Assembly: GCA_021772875.1 (NCBI GenBank)
Contig: JAJFLD010000073.1
Span: forward strand, 1-6,975
DNA: 6,975 bases
Source: Ghiorsea sp.
GTDB taxonomy: Bacteria > Pseudomonadota > Zetaproteobacteria > Mariprofundales > Mariprofundaceae
Direction: 5' to 3'
In this document: in pieces, positions 1-5,548 of the stretch
Numbering within the stretch: the first letter of the stretch is position 1
How the letters are laid out: each line of letters starts with the position of its first letter
Notes under the pieces: generated by a model
The model's input: the letters and a program-made list of their open reading frames with translations, nothing else
The model's database searches: none
Told to the model about the DNA's origin: nothing
Program-made: the position numbers and the translations under genes

Positions 1-2
1 CC

Positions 3-1970
3 GAAGCTAGGGGTAGATTGATTACTTCATTTTATGCAGACCCTAAAAACAGAGATGCTTATGTTGCCGCACTAAAAAAACATGGAAGTGTAAAAAACTA
101 CCCCATCGAGATTTTGGGCAAACAAGGGCAACATGTGATGATTTCCATGAGTTCTCGCATGTTTTTTGATGAGTCTGGGCAACCACTTTATATCGAAGGT
201 CTATTTCGAGATGTCACCAAAGAACGTGAGGCAGAAAGAGAGCGCACTGAAAATTTAGAACATCTGCGTGCTTTGAGTGTGGTTGAAAATGCATTGGAAG
301 AAGCGGATCTGGAGTTGTCCCTGCGGCAGGTGATAGAAGTGCTGCTACCAACATTTGCTGTGGAGCGGGCTTTTTTGATGCCATTGTGTTTTGGCGCAGA
401 TGATAAAAGAGAAGATTGTTATGATGCTTCATTTTTGGCCAATGATCATTCATCTGCTGAATTTTATGCCGATGCATTTATTGCCGAAGATGAACTTAAA
501 GCCTATTTAACCGCAATGCCTAAACAAAGAAAAACATCACCTGTTGTGATGGATGATAGCAATGTTTTTCCAGCACAATTTCTTCAAACATATGGTATTC
601 GTTCTCAAATGATGATTGTGCTGCAAACCAAATCAAAAAACCCATGGTTGCTTGGTCTGCATAACTTTACAGCTGGAAAAAGTGAACAACACCAGCAGTT
701 GTTTATAGATGTGTCGCGGCGTATTGGTGGTGCTTTAAACCAACTGATACTGCAAAAGAACTTGGAAGCCACGGTTGCGCGCGTGGAAATTGCTTCTATC
801 GCTAAGGGTGAGTTTGTAGCGACGATGAGCCATGAGCTGCGCACACCTTTGCATGGTGTGATAGGCCTCTTGGATTTACTTGGCATGGGCGCAGGGAAAT
901 TTTCTAAAGAACAGCAACAAACATTAGCTTTAGCCCAATCATCAGCGCATGTTTTAAGTGCCTTGATTGATGATGTTTTGGATTTGTCTAAAATCGAATC
1001 AGGCAAAGTTATTATGCAAAAGCAGCCTTTTAATTTGCAACAAGCATTTACCGATGCCTTAATACCTTTTGTGATGAAAGCGCGTGAAAAGCAGATTGAT
1101 TTAAACTTGGAAATGAAAAATGTTGCCACAGTGATTGAAGGCGATGTGCTGCATTTGCGGCAGGTATTATTGAATTTGGTGGGTAATGCCGTGAAGTTTA
1201 CGCATCAAGGGTATGTGCGTATTGCTGTTTCTCAAGATGATCATGTATTACAAATTAATATTGAAGATTCGGGTATTGGCATCAGCCATGATAAACAAGA
1301 CATTGTTTTTAATCCTTTTGTTCAAGTGCACGATGTGAATGTATTGGGTGATAATTTGCAGGAAAAAGGTACAGGTTTAGGCACTACAATTGCACAACAT
1401 TTTGTGCATATGATGGGTGGTAGCTTAACTTTACAAAGTGAACCCAATGTGGGCAGTACCATGTGCATTCGATTACCATTACAGCAGGTTGGCACGGAAA
1501 AAATCACGCTTGAACTACAAATGGATGAGTTGATTCAGATGCCTGAAAAAACGTTTGTTGATGCCGAACATGTTTTACAGAAAAATTGGCGTGTGTTGCT
1601 GGCAGAAGATGATCCGATTGGTAGAAGAGTCGTGGTAAAACGTTTGTTGCGTGCGGGATTCCATGTTGAAACAGTCGCCGATGGGCAGGAAGCATGGGAG
1701 AGGGTGCAGCAAGAAGATTTTGATTTGTTGTTGACGGACGTTCGTATGCCAGGTTTGAACGGCGTGCAGCTTACCCAAGCAATTCGTGGCTTTGAACATG
1801 ATAAGAAAAAAATACCCATGCTTATCATTGGTTTATCTGCATATGCCTTGGAAGATGTAAAGCATGATGCTTTGGCCAGCGGTATGGATCAATTTATTAC
1901 AAAACCAGTGGACATGCAGGCTTTGATTCAAATTTTAGAAGCAAGGTTTGAGCAAGAGGCATCATGTTAA
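3..1970 (+). CDS. Hybrid sensor histidine kinase (PAS-GAF-HisKA-HATPase-REC), 5' partial
   Basis: The frame is open to the left edge (first full codon at base 3), so the N-terminus and any sensor or membrane segments lie outside; the TTG at 18 is internal to a PAS fold and is not a convincing start. Visible order, numbering from TTG 18 as residue 1: C-terminal half of PAS/PAC (to about 75), GAF-like region (about 80-245), HisKA with the H box MSHELRTPLHG (phospho-accepting His at bases 831-833), then HATPase_c with N box NLVGNAVKF, G1 DSGIGI and G2 GTGLGTTIAQ. A receiver domain follows (AEDD acidic pair, phospho-Asp in LLTDVRMPG at bases 1737-1739, Ser in GLSAYA, Lys in ITKPV). It should autophosphorylate and pass phosphate to its own receiver; the GTGLGTTIA style recalls RpfC-type hybrids, but no HPt domain follows. 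The signal and output are unknown. The 3' end overlaps the radical SAM gene by 7 nt (ATGTTAA), so the two are probably co-transcribed. Confidence 0.93.
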   Translation, partial: EARGRLITSFYADPKNRDAYVAALKKHGSVKNYPIEILGKQGQHVMISMSSRMFFDESGQPLYIEGLFRDVTKEREAERERTENLEHLRALSVVENALEEADLELSLRQVIEVLLPTFAVERAFLMPLCFGADDKREDCYDASFLANDHSSAEFYADAFIAEDELKAYLTAMPKQRKTSPVVMDDSNVFPAQFLQTYGIRSQMMIVLQTKSKNPWLLGLHNFTAGKSEQHQQLFIDVSRRIGGALNQLILQKNLEATVARVEIASIAKGEFVATMSHELRTPLHGVIGLLDLLGMGAGKFSKEQQQTLALAQSSAHVLSALIDDVLDLSKIESGKVIMQKQPFNLQQAFTDALIPFVMKAREKQIDLNLEMKNVATVIEGDVLHLRQVLLNLVGNAVKFTHQGYVRIAVSQDDHVLQINIEDSGIGISHDKQDIVFNPFVQVHDVNVLGDNLQEKGTGLGTTIAQHFVHMMGGSLTLQSEPNVGSTMCIRLPLQQVGTEKITLELQMDELIQMPEKTFVDAEHVLQKNWRVLLAEDDPIGRRVVVKRLLRAGFHVETVADGQEAWERVQQEDFDLLLTDVRMPGLNGVQLTQAIRGFEHDKKKIPMLIIGLSAYALEDVKHDALASGMDQFITKPVDMQALIQILEARFEQEASC

Positions 1971-2791
1971 GCACTATCAATCATGATCGTGATGTGGTGA
2001 ACCTCACCTATGTTTATCCAGTGATTTCAAGGCGAGCAGGTGGTGTTTCTCTGGGGATTAATTTAACACCCAATAACCAATGCAATTGGCATTGTGTATA
2101 CTGCCAAGTACCCAATCTAAAACGTGGCGTTTCACCTCTTACGGATTTGAAGCTATTGGAGCAAGAATTGGATACATTTTTAGACGTTTTGCTTCATGGC
2201 GACTATATGGCCAAACATGTGCCAAAACATTGTCAAACGCTGCAAGACCTAGCCTTATCAGGCAATGGTGAACCAACCACATGTCCGAACTTTATGGAAG
2301 TGGTTGTGGTGATCACAGCCTTGATGAAAAAATATCAACTTGATATACCACTGCGCCTGATTACCAATGGTTCCAGTGTGCATAAATCAAATGTGCAGCA
2401 AGGATTAAAGCTGATGTCGGCTTATCAGGGCGAAGTTTGGTTTAAAGTGGATGCGATTGGCGAAGCACAAACACAAAATATCAATGGGGTATCATTAAAA
2501 CCATCATGGCAGATGCAACAATTACAGCTTGCCTCATGCTCATGCCCGACTTGGCTGCAAACCTGTGTCTTGCTGGAACAAAGCCAAGATGAAACATATA
2601 TGCTGGATTATTTGGCTTGGTTAGCCCAAGTATTGGCGAATGATATTCCGTTAAAAGGTGTGCTGCTTTATGGTTTAGCGCGGCCATCAATGCAAGAAGG
2701 TGGTGAGCATTTAAAATCAGCAAGGCAGCCATGGATGCAAAGATTTGCAGAAAAAATTGAATCGCTAGGTTTAAGCGTTAAAGTGTCCTGA
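1964..2791 (+). CDS. Radical SAM protein, COG0731/TYW1-like, function unknown
   Basis: This 275-residue protein carries the radical SAM signature Cys40-x3-Cys44-x2-Cys47 (CNWHCVYC), which binds the [4Fe-4S] cluster that cleaves S-adenosylmethionine. A GNGEPT motif at residues 100-105 matches the GGEP strand that contacts SAM. The opening (YPVISRRAGG, then GINLTPNNQCNW) resembles the bacterial COG0731 group, annotated by similarity to wyosine tRNA-modification enzymes; bacteria do not make wyosine, so the substrate is unknown. An AAGAGG ribosome binding site at 1954-1959 lies 4 nt before the ATG, which overlaps the kinase stop, suggesting translational coupling. gmhA follows within about 23 nt. 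Superfamily membership is secure; the substrate is not inferable here, and operon position alone does not show a role in envelope synthesis. Confidence 0.93.
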   Translation: MLSTINHDRDVVNLTYVYPVISRRAGGVSLGINLTPNNQCNWHCVYCQVPNLKRGVSPLTDLKLLEQELDTFLDVLLHGDYMAKHVPKHCQTLQDLALSGNGEPTTCPNFMEVVVVITALMKKYQLDIPLRLITNGSSVHKSNVQQGLKLMSAYQGEVWFKVDAIGEAQTQNINGVSLKPSWQMQQLQLASCSCPTWLQTCVLLEQSQDETYMLDYLAWLAQVLANDIPLKGVLLYGLARPSMQEGGEHLKSARQPWMQRFAEKIESLGLSVKVS

Positions 2792-2799
2792 TTATGGGT

Positions 2800-2807
2800 A
2801 AGGGTGA
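2800..2807 (+). promoter_or_regulatory. Ribosome binding site fixing the gmhA start
   Basis: AAGGGTGA lies 7 nt before the ATG at 2815 and is a good match to the anti-Shine-Dalgarno complement. It lies downstream of the alternative in-frame ATG at 2794, so it supports the shorter 194-residue GmhA. Confidence 0.6.
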
Positions 2808-2814
2808 AAACATC

Positions 2815-3399
2815 ATGAAGGATTTAATCCGTGAAGCATTGCTCTCTGGTGTGGAATTGCGTCAGAAGTATGTAGGGCTGCTGGATGATGCATTGCTTGC
2901 CGCAGCGGATGTGATGGTGACATCATTGCGCCAAGGTGGAAAAATCTTGGTGTGTGGTAATGGTGGTTCGGCTTCAGATGCACAGCATTTTGTGGCCGAG
3001 TTGGTGAATCGTTTTGAAATGGATAGACCCGCTCTTGCGGCCATTGCCATGGTCAATGATGCTTCGGTAATCACCAGTATTTCCAATGACTTTTCGTTTG
3101 ATGCGATATACGCGCGGCAAACAGAAGCCTTAGGCCGAGCTGGGGATGTTTTATTGGCCATTTCCACCAGTGGTGATTCCAACAATGTGCTGCGCGCGGC
3201 AACAAAAGCTTCTGAAATTGGTATGAAAGTGATTGCACTGACGGGTCGCGATGGTGGCAAGCTTGGTGCGCATCAGGCTACTACAGTGCATCTAAATATT
3301 AACCACCCTTCAACAGCCCGTGTTCAAGAAATGCATATCACATGTTTGCATATTTTATGTACATTGATTGATGAAACGATGTTTGGTACACTATCATAG
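2815..3399 (+). CDS. gmhA: Phosphoheptose (sedoheptulose-7-phosphate) isomerase
   Basis: A SIS-domain isomerase that converts sedoheptulose 7-phosphate to D-glycero-D-manno-heptose 7-phosphate in the cytoplasm, the first step of ADP-heptose synthesis for the LPS inner core. Numbering from the ATG at 2815, the phosphate-binding stretch CGNGGSASDAQHF is at 47-59, STSGDSNN at 117-124, and QEMHITCLH at 171-179. Glu62 and His179 appear to match the catalytic Glu65 and His180 of E. coli GmhA, recalled from the family. Keeping these residues argues against the related DnaA-binding protein DiaA, which lacks them although its sequence is otherwise similar. The ATG at 2815 gives 194 residues, close to the 192 of E. 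coli, and follows AAGGGTGA at 2800-2807; the in-frame ATG at 2794 has no ribosome binding site. rfaE2 acts later in the same pathway and lies just downstream. Confidence 0.94.
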   Translation: MKDLIREALLSGVELRQKYVGLLDDALLAAADVMVTSLRQGGKILVCGNGGSASDAQHFVAELVNRFEMDRPALAAIAMVNDASVITSISNDFSFDAIYARQTEALGRAGDVLLAISTSGDSNNVLRAATKASEIGMKVIALTGRDGGKLGAHQATTVHLNINHPSTARVQEMHITCLHILCTLIDETMFGTLS

Positions 3400-3430
3400 T
3401 GTTATCTTTTGAAGGTTAGGTAGAGGCGTT

Positions 3431-3562
3431 TTGAAAAAGAAATTTGAAGAAGAAGAATATTTACAGACTCAAAGCTGGAATCGTAAAGAGAAAGAGAGTC
3501 ATTTGACCTTATACATCTTGATTGCTGCTTTTTGCTTTCTTTTGGCTTGGGCGATGAGTTGA
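3431..3562 (+). CDS. Small single-pass membrane protein in the heptose operon, unrecognised
   Basis: A 43-codon frame begins with TTG at 3431, preceded by AGAGG at 3422-3426 (4 nt spacing, rather short). I do not recognise the product. Residues 1-24 are highly charged (KKKFEEEE, then NRKEKES; about six basic and six acidic), and residues 25-42 form one hydrophobic stretch suited to a transmembrane helix (HLTLYILIAAF onward to AWAMS). The charged N-terminus suggests an N-in orientation. It fills the otherwise unexplained gap between gmhA and rfaE2, and its TGA overlaps a TTG start for rfaE2 as TTGA (3559-3562), the geometry of coupled genes. No ATG exists in this frame, so the start is inferred. 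It could serve in envelope assembly or act only as a leader that delivers ribosomes to rfaE2. The alternative, a chance frame in untranslated spacer, cannot be excluded. Confidence 0.5.
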   Translation: MKKKFEEEEYLQTQSWNRKEKESHLTLYILIAAFCFLLAWAMS

Positions 3563-4032
3563 GTGCTGCACTAACCTCTTGGACTGAGGCTGCAAGCTGC
3601 CGTCAAGCTTGGGCGAAAGCAGGCAAAAAAGTTGTTTTTACCAATGGTTGTTTTGATTTATTACATCCAGGGCATATCAAATATCTCAACGATGCCAAAG
3701 CATTGGGGGATGTGTTGATTGTGGGTTTAAATGCTGATGCTTCGATTGTTGGGCTTAAAGGTGATTCGCGCCCCATTAATCCTTTAAAGGATAGAGCCGT
3801 GATGCTGATGGGTTTAAAATCTGTGGATATGGTGGTGGCCTTTGAAGAAGACACACCGCTAAATTTAATTCAAAACCTGCTTCCTGATGTGCTGGTGAAA
3901 GGTGGTGATTACAAGGTTGATGATATTGTGGGTGCAAAAGAAGTGCGTGGACATGGTGGGCAAGTGATTGTAGTGCCATTTTTGCAAGGGTATTCTTCAT
4001 CCAACTTAATCCATCGTATCAAGGCTGCTTAA
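3559..4032 (+). CDS. rfaE2: D-glycero-beta-D-manno-heptose 1-phosphate adenylyltransferase
   Basis: A cytosolic nucleotidyltransferase that joins heptose 1-phosphate and ATP to give ADP-D-glycero-beta-D-manno-heptose, the LPS core precursor. It corresponds to the C-terminal domain of the bifunctional HldE of E. coli, here as a stand-alone protein; the kinase half (rfaE1) is not in the window. Numbering from TTG 3559, VVFTNGCFDLLHPGH at 25-39 contains the HxGH nucleotide-binding motif; KGGDY and the C-terminal GYSSSNLIHRI are also family hallmarks. No ATG precedes the conserved core. In-frame TTGs occur at 3532, 3547 and 3559. I chose 3559 because it overlaps the TGA of the small upstream frame (TTGA) and gives 157 residues with a normal-length lead to the core; 3532 would give 166. 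The stop shares TTAA with the convergent lipB. Confidence 0.95.
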   Translation: MSAALTSWTEAASCRQAWAKAGKKVVFTNGCFDLLHPGHIKYLNDAKALGDVLIVGLNADASIVGLKGDSRPINPLKDRAVMLMGLKSVDMVVAFEEDTPLNLIQNLLPDVLVKGGDYKVDDIVGAKEVRGHGGQVIVVPFLQGYSSSNLIHRIKAA

Positions 4033-4670
4033 GTTTTTAACAAGGCTATAAAGATTTGAAACCATTGCTGAGCTAGGTTTTCCAAATCTAGAATTTTAAC
4101 GTCTTGCTCCACCATATTGGTCATTTTGCGTGAAGTGCCGCAAGGGTTGATGCGTTCAAACCAAGCCAAATCAGTGTTTACATTTAAGGCAATGCCATGT
4201 GAAGCAATACCTTGGCTCACACGAATACCTAATGCAGCTATCTTTTCATTGTTTATCCATACCCCCGGAAAACCACAATCGCGCATGGCTTGAATGTTGT
4301 GGTGCGCCAGCAATTGTAGACATGATTCTTCCAAAAGCTGTACATAATTGCGCACTGACAAATGGTGTGTTTTGAGATTGATGATGGGGTACATCATCAA
4401 TTGCCCAACACCGTGGAATGTGGTTTCACCACCGCGATCGGTAAGTTGTAGCGGTGCATCTAAGTTGCCTAGGCTGTTGTTGATGCCGCGTTTGCCTGTG
4501 GTATACACATTTTGATGTGTACAAAACCATACAACTTCTTTGTTGTCAGCTTGTGATAATTGCTGTGCATAAACCTGCATTTTCTTAAGAAATGAGGTGT
4601 ATTCTTGCTCCTTTAACCATTGGTAAGATGGTAAGGTTTGGGTTTGTGATTGACGAATGTTGTTTATCAT
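4029..4670 (-). CDS. lipB: Octanoyl-[acyl carrier protein]:protein N-octanoyltransferase
   Basis: LipB moves the octanoyl group from acyl carrier protein to the lipoyl domains of 2-oxoacid dehydrogenases and the glycine cleavage H protein; LipA then inserts sulfur. The 213-residue length equals that of E. coli LipB as I recall it. The family core RGGETTFHGVGQ is at 79-90, with the conserved His86. The catalytic dyad appears as Lys143 (EKIAALGIRV) and Cys177 (INPCGTS). HGVGQ differs from the usual HGPGQ by Val for Pro at residue 88. The ATG at 4670 is 46 nt from the divergent hisA start, with only a weak GGA ribosome binding site (complement of 4678-4680). No lipA is adjacent. The gene ends tail-to-tail with rfaE2, sharing TTAA at 4029-4032. 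Confidence 0.97.
   Translation of the reverse strand: MINNIRQSQTQTLPSYQWLKEQEYTSFLKKMQVYAQQLSQADNKEVVWFCTHQNVYTTGKRGINNSLGNLDAPLQLTDRGGETTFHGVGQLMMYPIINLKTHHLSVRNYVQLLEESCLQLLAHHNIQAMRDCGFPGVWINNEKIAALGIRVSQGIASHGIALNVNTDLAWFERINPCGTSRKMTNMVEQDVKILDLENLAQQWFQIFIALLKT
4052..4089 (+). terminator. Possible terminator hairpin for the heptose operon inside lipB 3' end
   Basis: AGATTTG (4052-4058) pairs with CAAATCT (4083-4089), and AAACC (4059-4063) with GGTTT (4076-4080). This leaves a two-base bulge and a 12-nt loop. It begins 20 nt after the rfaE2 stop and is followed by GAATTTT rather than a clean T-run. The stem is AT-rich and lies within the lipB coding sequence, so it may be chance; if real it would end the rightward transcript, since the convergent genes leave no spacer. 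Confidence 0.3.
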
Positions 4671-4716
4671 GACTGAATCCGTCGCACTTTTGCAGGTTTA
4701 GACAGGGAAAACAATC
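4671..4716. promoter_or_regulatory. Divergent lipB/hisA intergenic spacer
   Basis: These 46 bp separate two start codons facing away from each other and must hold both 5' leaders. The hisA ribosome binding site AGGG (4704-4707) is 9 nt before its ATG. The space is too short for two full promoters upstream of two leaders, so at least one promoter probably reaches into the opposite coding sequence. TTGACG at 4650-4655, inside lipB, is a fair -35 for hisA, but no good -10 follows. I could not assign either promoter. Confidence 0.4.
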
Positions 4717-5451
4717 ATGAATTCAACATTCGAGCTGATTCCAGCCATTGATTTAAAAGAAGGGCAATGTGTGCGCTTAAAACAAGGGCGTATGCAAGAT
4801 GCAACTGTTTATGGCAGCAATGCAGGTGAGATGGCCAGTCATTGGCAAGCTTTGGGTGCCAAACGTTTGCATGTGGTTGATTTGGATGGTGCCTTTGCTG
4901 GCAAACCGGCCAACCGTGAGGCGATTCGTGATATTTGTAATGTGATGAATATTCCTGTGCAGCTGGGTGGTGGTTTGCGCGATTTGGCCATGATCGAAGG
5001 CATGTTAAATCTTGGTATAGATAGGGTGATTTTGGGCTCTATTGCTATTGCCGACCCTAAGATTGTGAAACAAGCTTGTGCTGCATTTCCGGGTCAAATT
5101 TGCGTGGGCATTGATGCTAAAGGTGGTTTGGTTGCCGTACATGGTTGGGATGATGTCACCGATGTCAAAGCCGTGGATTTGGCCAAACAATTTGAAGATG
5201 ATGGTGTAGCAGCCATTATTTATACCGATATTGCACGCGATGGCATGCTGACTGGCCCGAATATTGAAGAAACCGTGCACTTGGCCAAAGCTGTATCTAT
5301 CCCCGTGATTGTTTCAGGTGGTGTTTCAAGTATGGAAGATGTGCGTTTATGCGCCAAACATGCCAACGAGGGTATTGCAGGCGCGATCACTGGCCGTGCT
5401 ATTTATGAAAATACACTTGATTTTAAAGCAGCGATGAAGGAATTGGGCTGA
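4717..5451 (+). CDS. hisA: ProFAR isomerase (histidine biosynthesis)
   Basis: 1-(5-phosphoribosyl)-5-[(5-phosphoribosylamino)methylideneamino]imidazole-4-carboxamide isomerase: an Amadori rearrangement in the cytoplasm that feeds the HisF/HisH synthase. The 244 residues and (beta/alpha)8 barrel pattern fit the family. Catalytic Asp12 (IPAIDLKEG) and Asp133 (CVGIDAKGG) are present, as are the phosphate-binding loops QLGGGLR (82-88) and VSGGVSS, and YTDIARDGMLTGPN. An AGGG ribosome binding site is 9 nt before the ATG. hisF follows on the same strand but after 97 nt of repeat-derived sequence, an unusual gap for this pair. No other his genes are visible; hisH and the rest must lie elsewhere, since lipB is directly upstream on the other strand. 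Confidence 0.97.
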   Translation: MNSTFELIPAIDLKEGQCVRLKQGRMQDATVYGSNAGEMASHWQALGAKRLHVVDLDGAFAGKPANREAIRDICNVMNIPVQLGGGLRDLAMIEGMLNLGIDRVILGSIAIADPKIVKQACAAFPGQICVGIDAKGGLVAVHGWDDVTDVKAVDLAKQFEDDGVAAIIYTDIARDGMLTGPNIEETVHLAKAVSIPVIVSGGVSSMEDVRLCAKHANEGIAGAITGRAIYENTLDFKAAMKELG

Positions 5452-5473
5452 TGAAGAATATTCAAAAAATTAA

Positions 5474-5540
5474 ACCACAAAGGCACAGAGGCACAAAGGT
5501 TTTAGACTGTTTTTTTCTTGTATCTTTATGCCTTGGTGGT
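5474..5540. repeat. Imperfect palindrome built of 8-bp tandem repeats between hisA and hisF
   Basis: The left arm holds three tandem 8-mers at 5476-5499: CACAAAGG, CACAGAGG, CACAAAGG. The right arm (to 5540) read on the other strand gives a decayed copy: CACCAAGG, CATAAAGA, TACAAGAA. Folded as RNA, 5474-5499 pairs with 5515-5540 at 18 Watson-Crick and 4 G-U positions out of 26, around a 15-nt loop. The outermost 12 positions have a single mismatch. From memory, similar ACCACAAAGGCACARAGG palindromes occur as dispersed intergenic repeats in many environmental proteobacterial genomes; I cannot verify that here. Only one copy was seen in this window. Confidence 0.75.
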
Positions 5541-5542
5541 GA
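5535..5542 (+). promoter_or_regulatory. hisF ribosome binding site inside the palindrome arm
   Basis: GGTGGTGA matches GGAGGTGA at 7 of 8 positions and ends 6 nt before the hisF ATG. Its first six bases are the outermost part of the palindrome's right arm, so they would pair with ACCACA at 5474-5479 (one A-G mismatch) when the hairpin forms. The repeat therefore both supplies the site and may mask it. Confidence 0.55.
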
Positions 5543-5548
5543 AAAATA

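Noticed and set aside
605..1129. 174-codon open frame on the minus strand inside the histidine kinase
   Set aside because: It lies opposite conserved HisKA and GAF coding sequence, the product shows no family features, and it is Cys/Ser-rich as expected for an antisense shadow.
2794..2814. Longer gmhA beginning at the ATG at 2794
   Set aside because: There is no ribosome binding site before it, and the extra seven residues are not needed for the SIS fold; the ATG at 2815 has AAGGGTGA before it.
2862..3260. 132-codon minus-strand frame opposite gmhA
   Set aside because: It is a mirror of the conserved SIS domain with no recognisable motif or ribosome binding site.
2815..3399. The SIS protein as DiaA (DnaA-binding) instead of GmhA
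   Set aside because: Residues equivalent to the GmhA catalytic Glu and His are present (Glu62, His179), and rfaE2 lies next door; DiaA lacks these residues.
4650..4678. Promoter for hisA (TTGACG at 4650-4655 plus CTGAAT at 4673-4678)
   Set aside because: The -35 matches 5 of 6 bases, but the -10 matches only 3 of 6; not enough to call.
5476..5499. Three 8-bp tandem repeats as a possible CRISPR fragment or iteron origin
   Set aside because: Units are contiguous without spacers, too short for CRISPR, and no replication or cas gene is near; the palindromic context fits an intergenic repeat.
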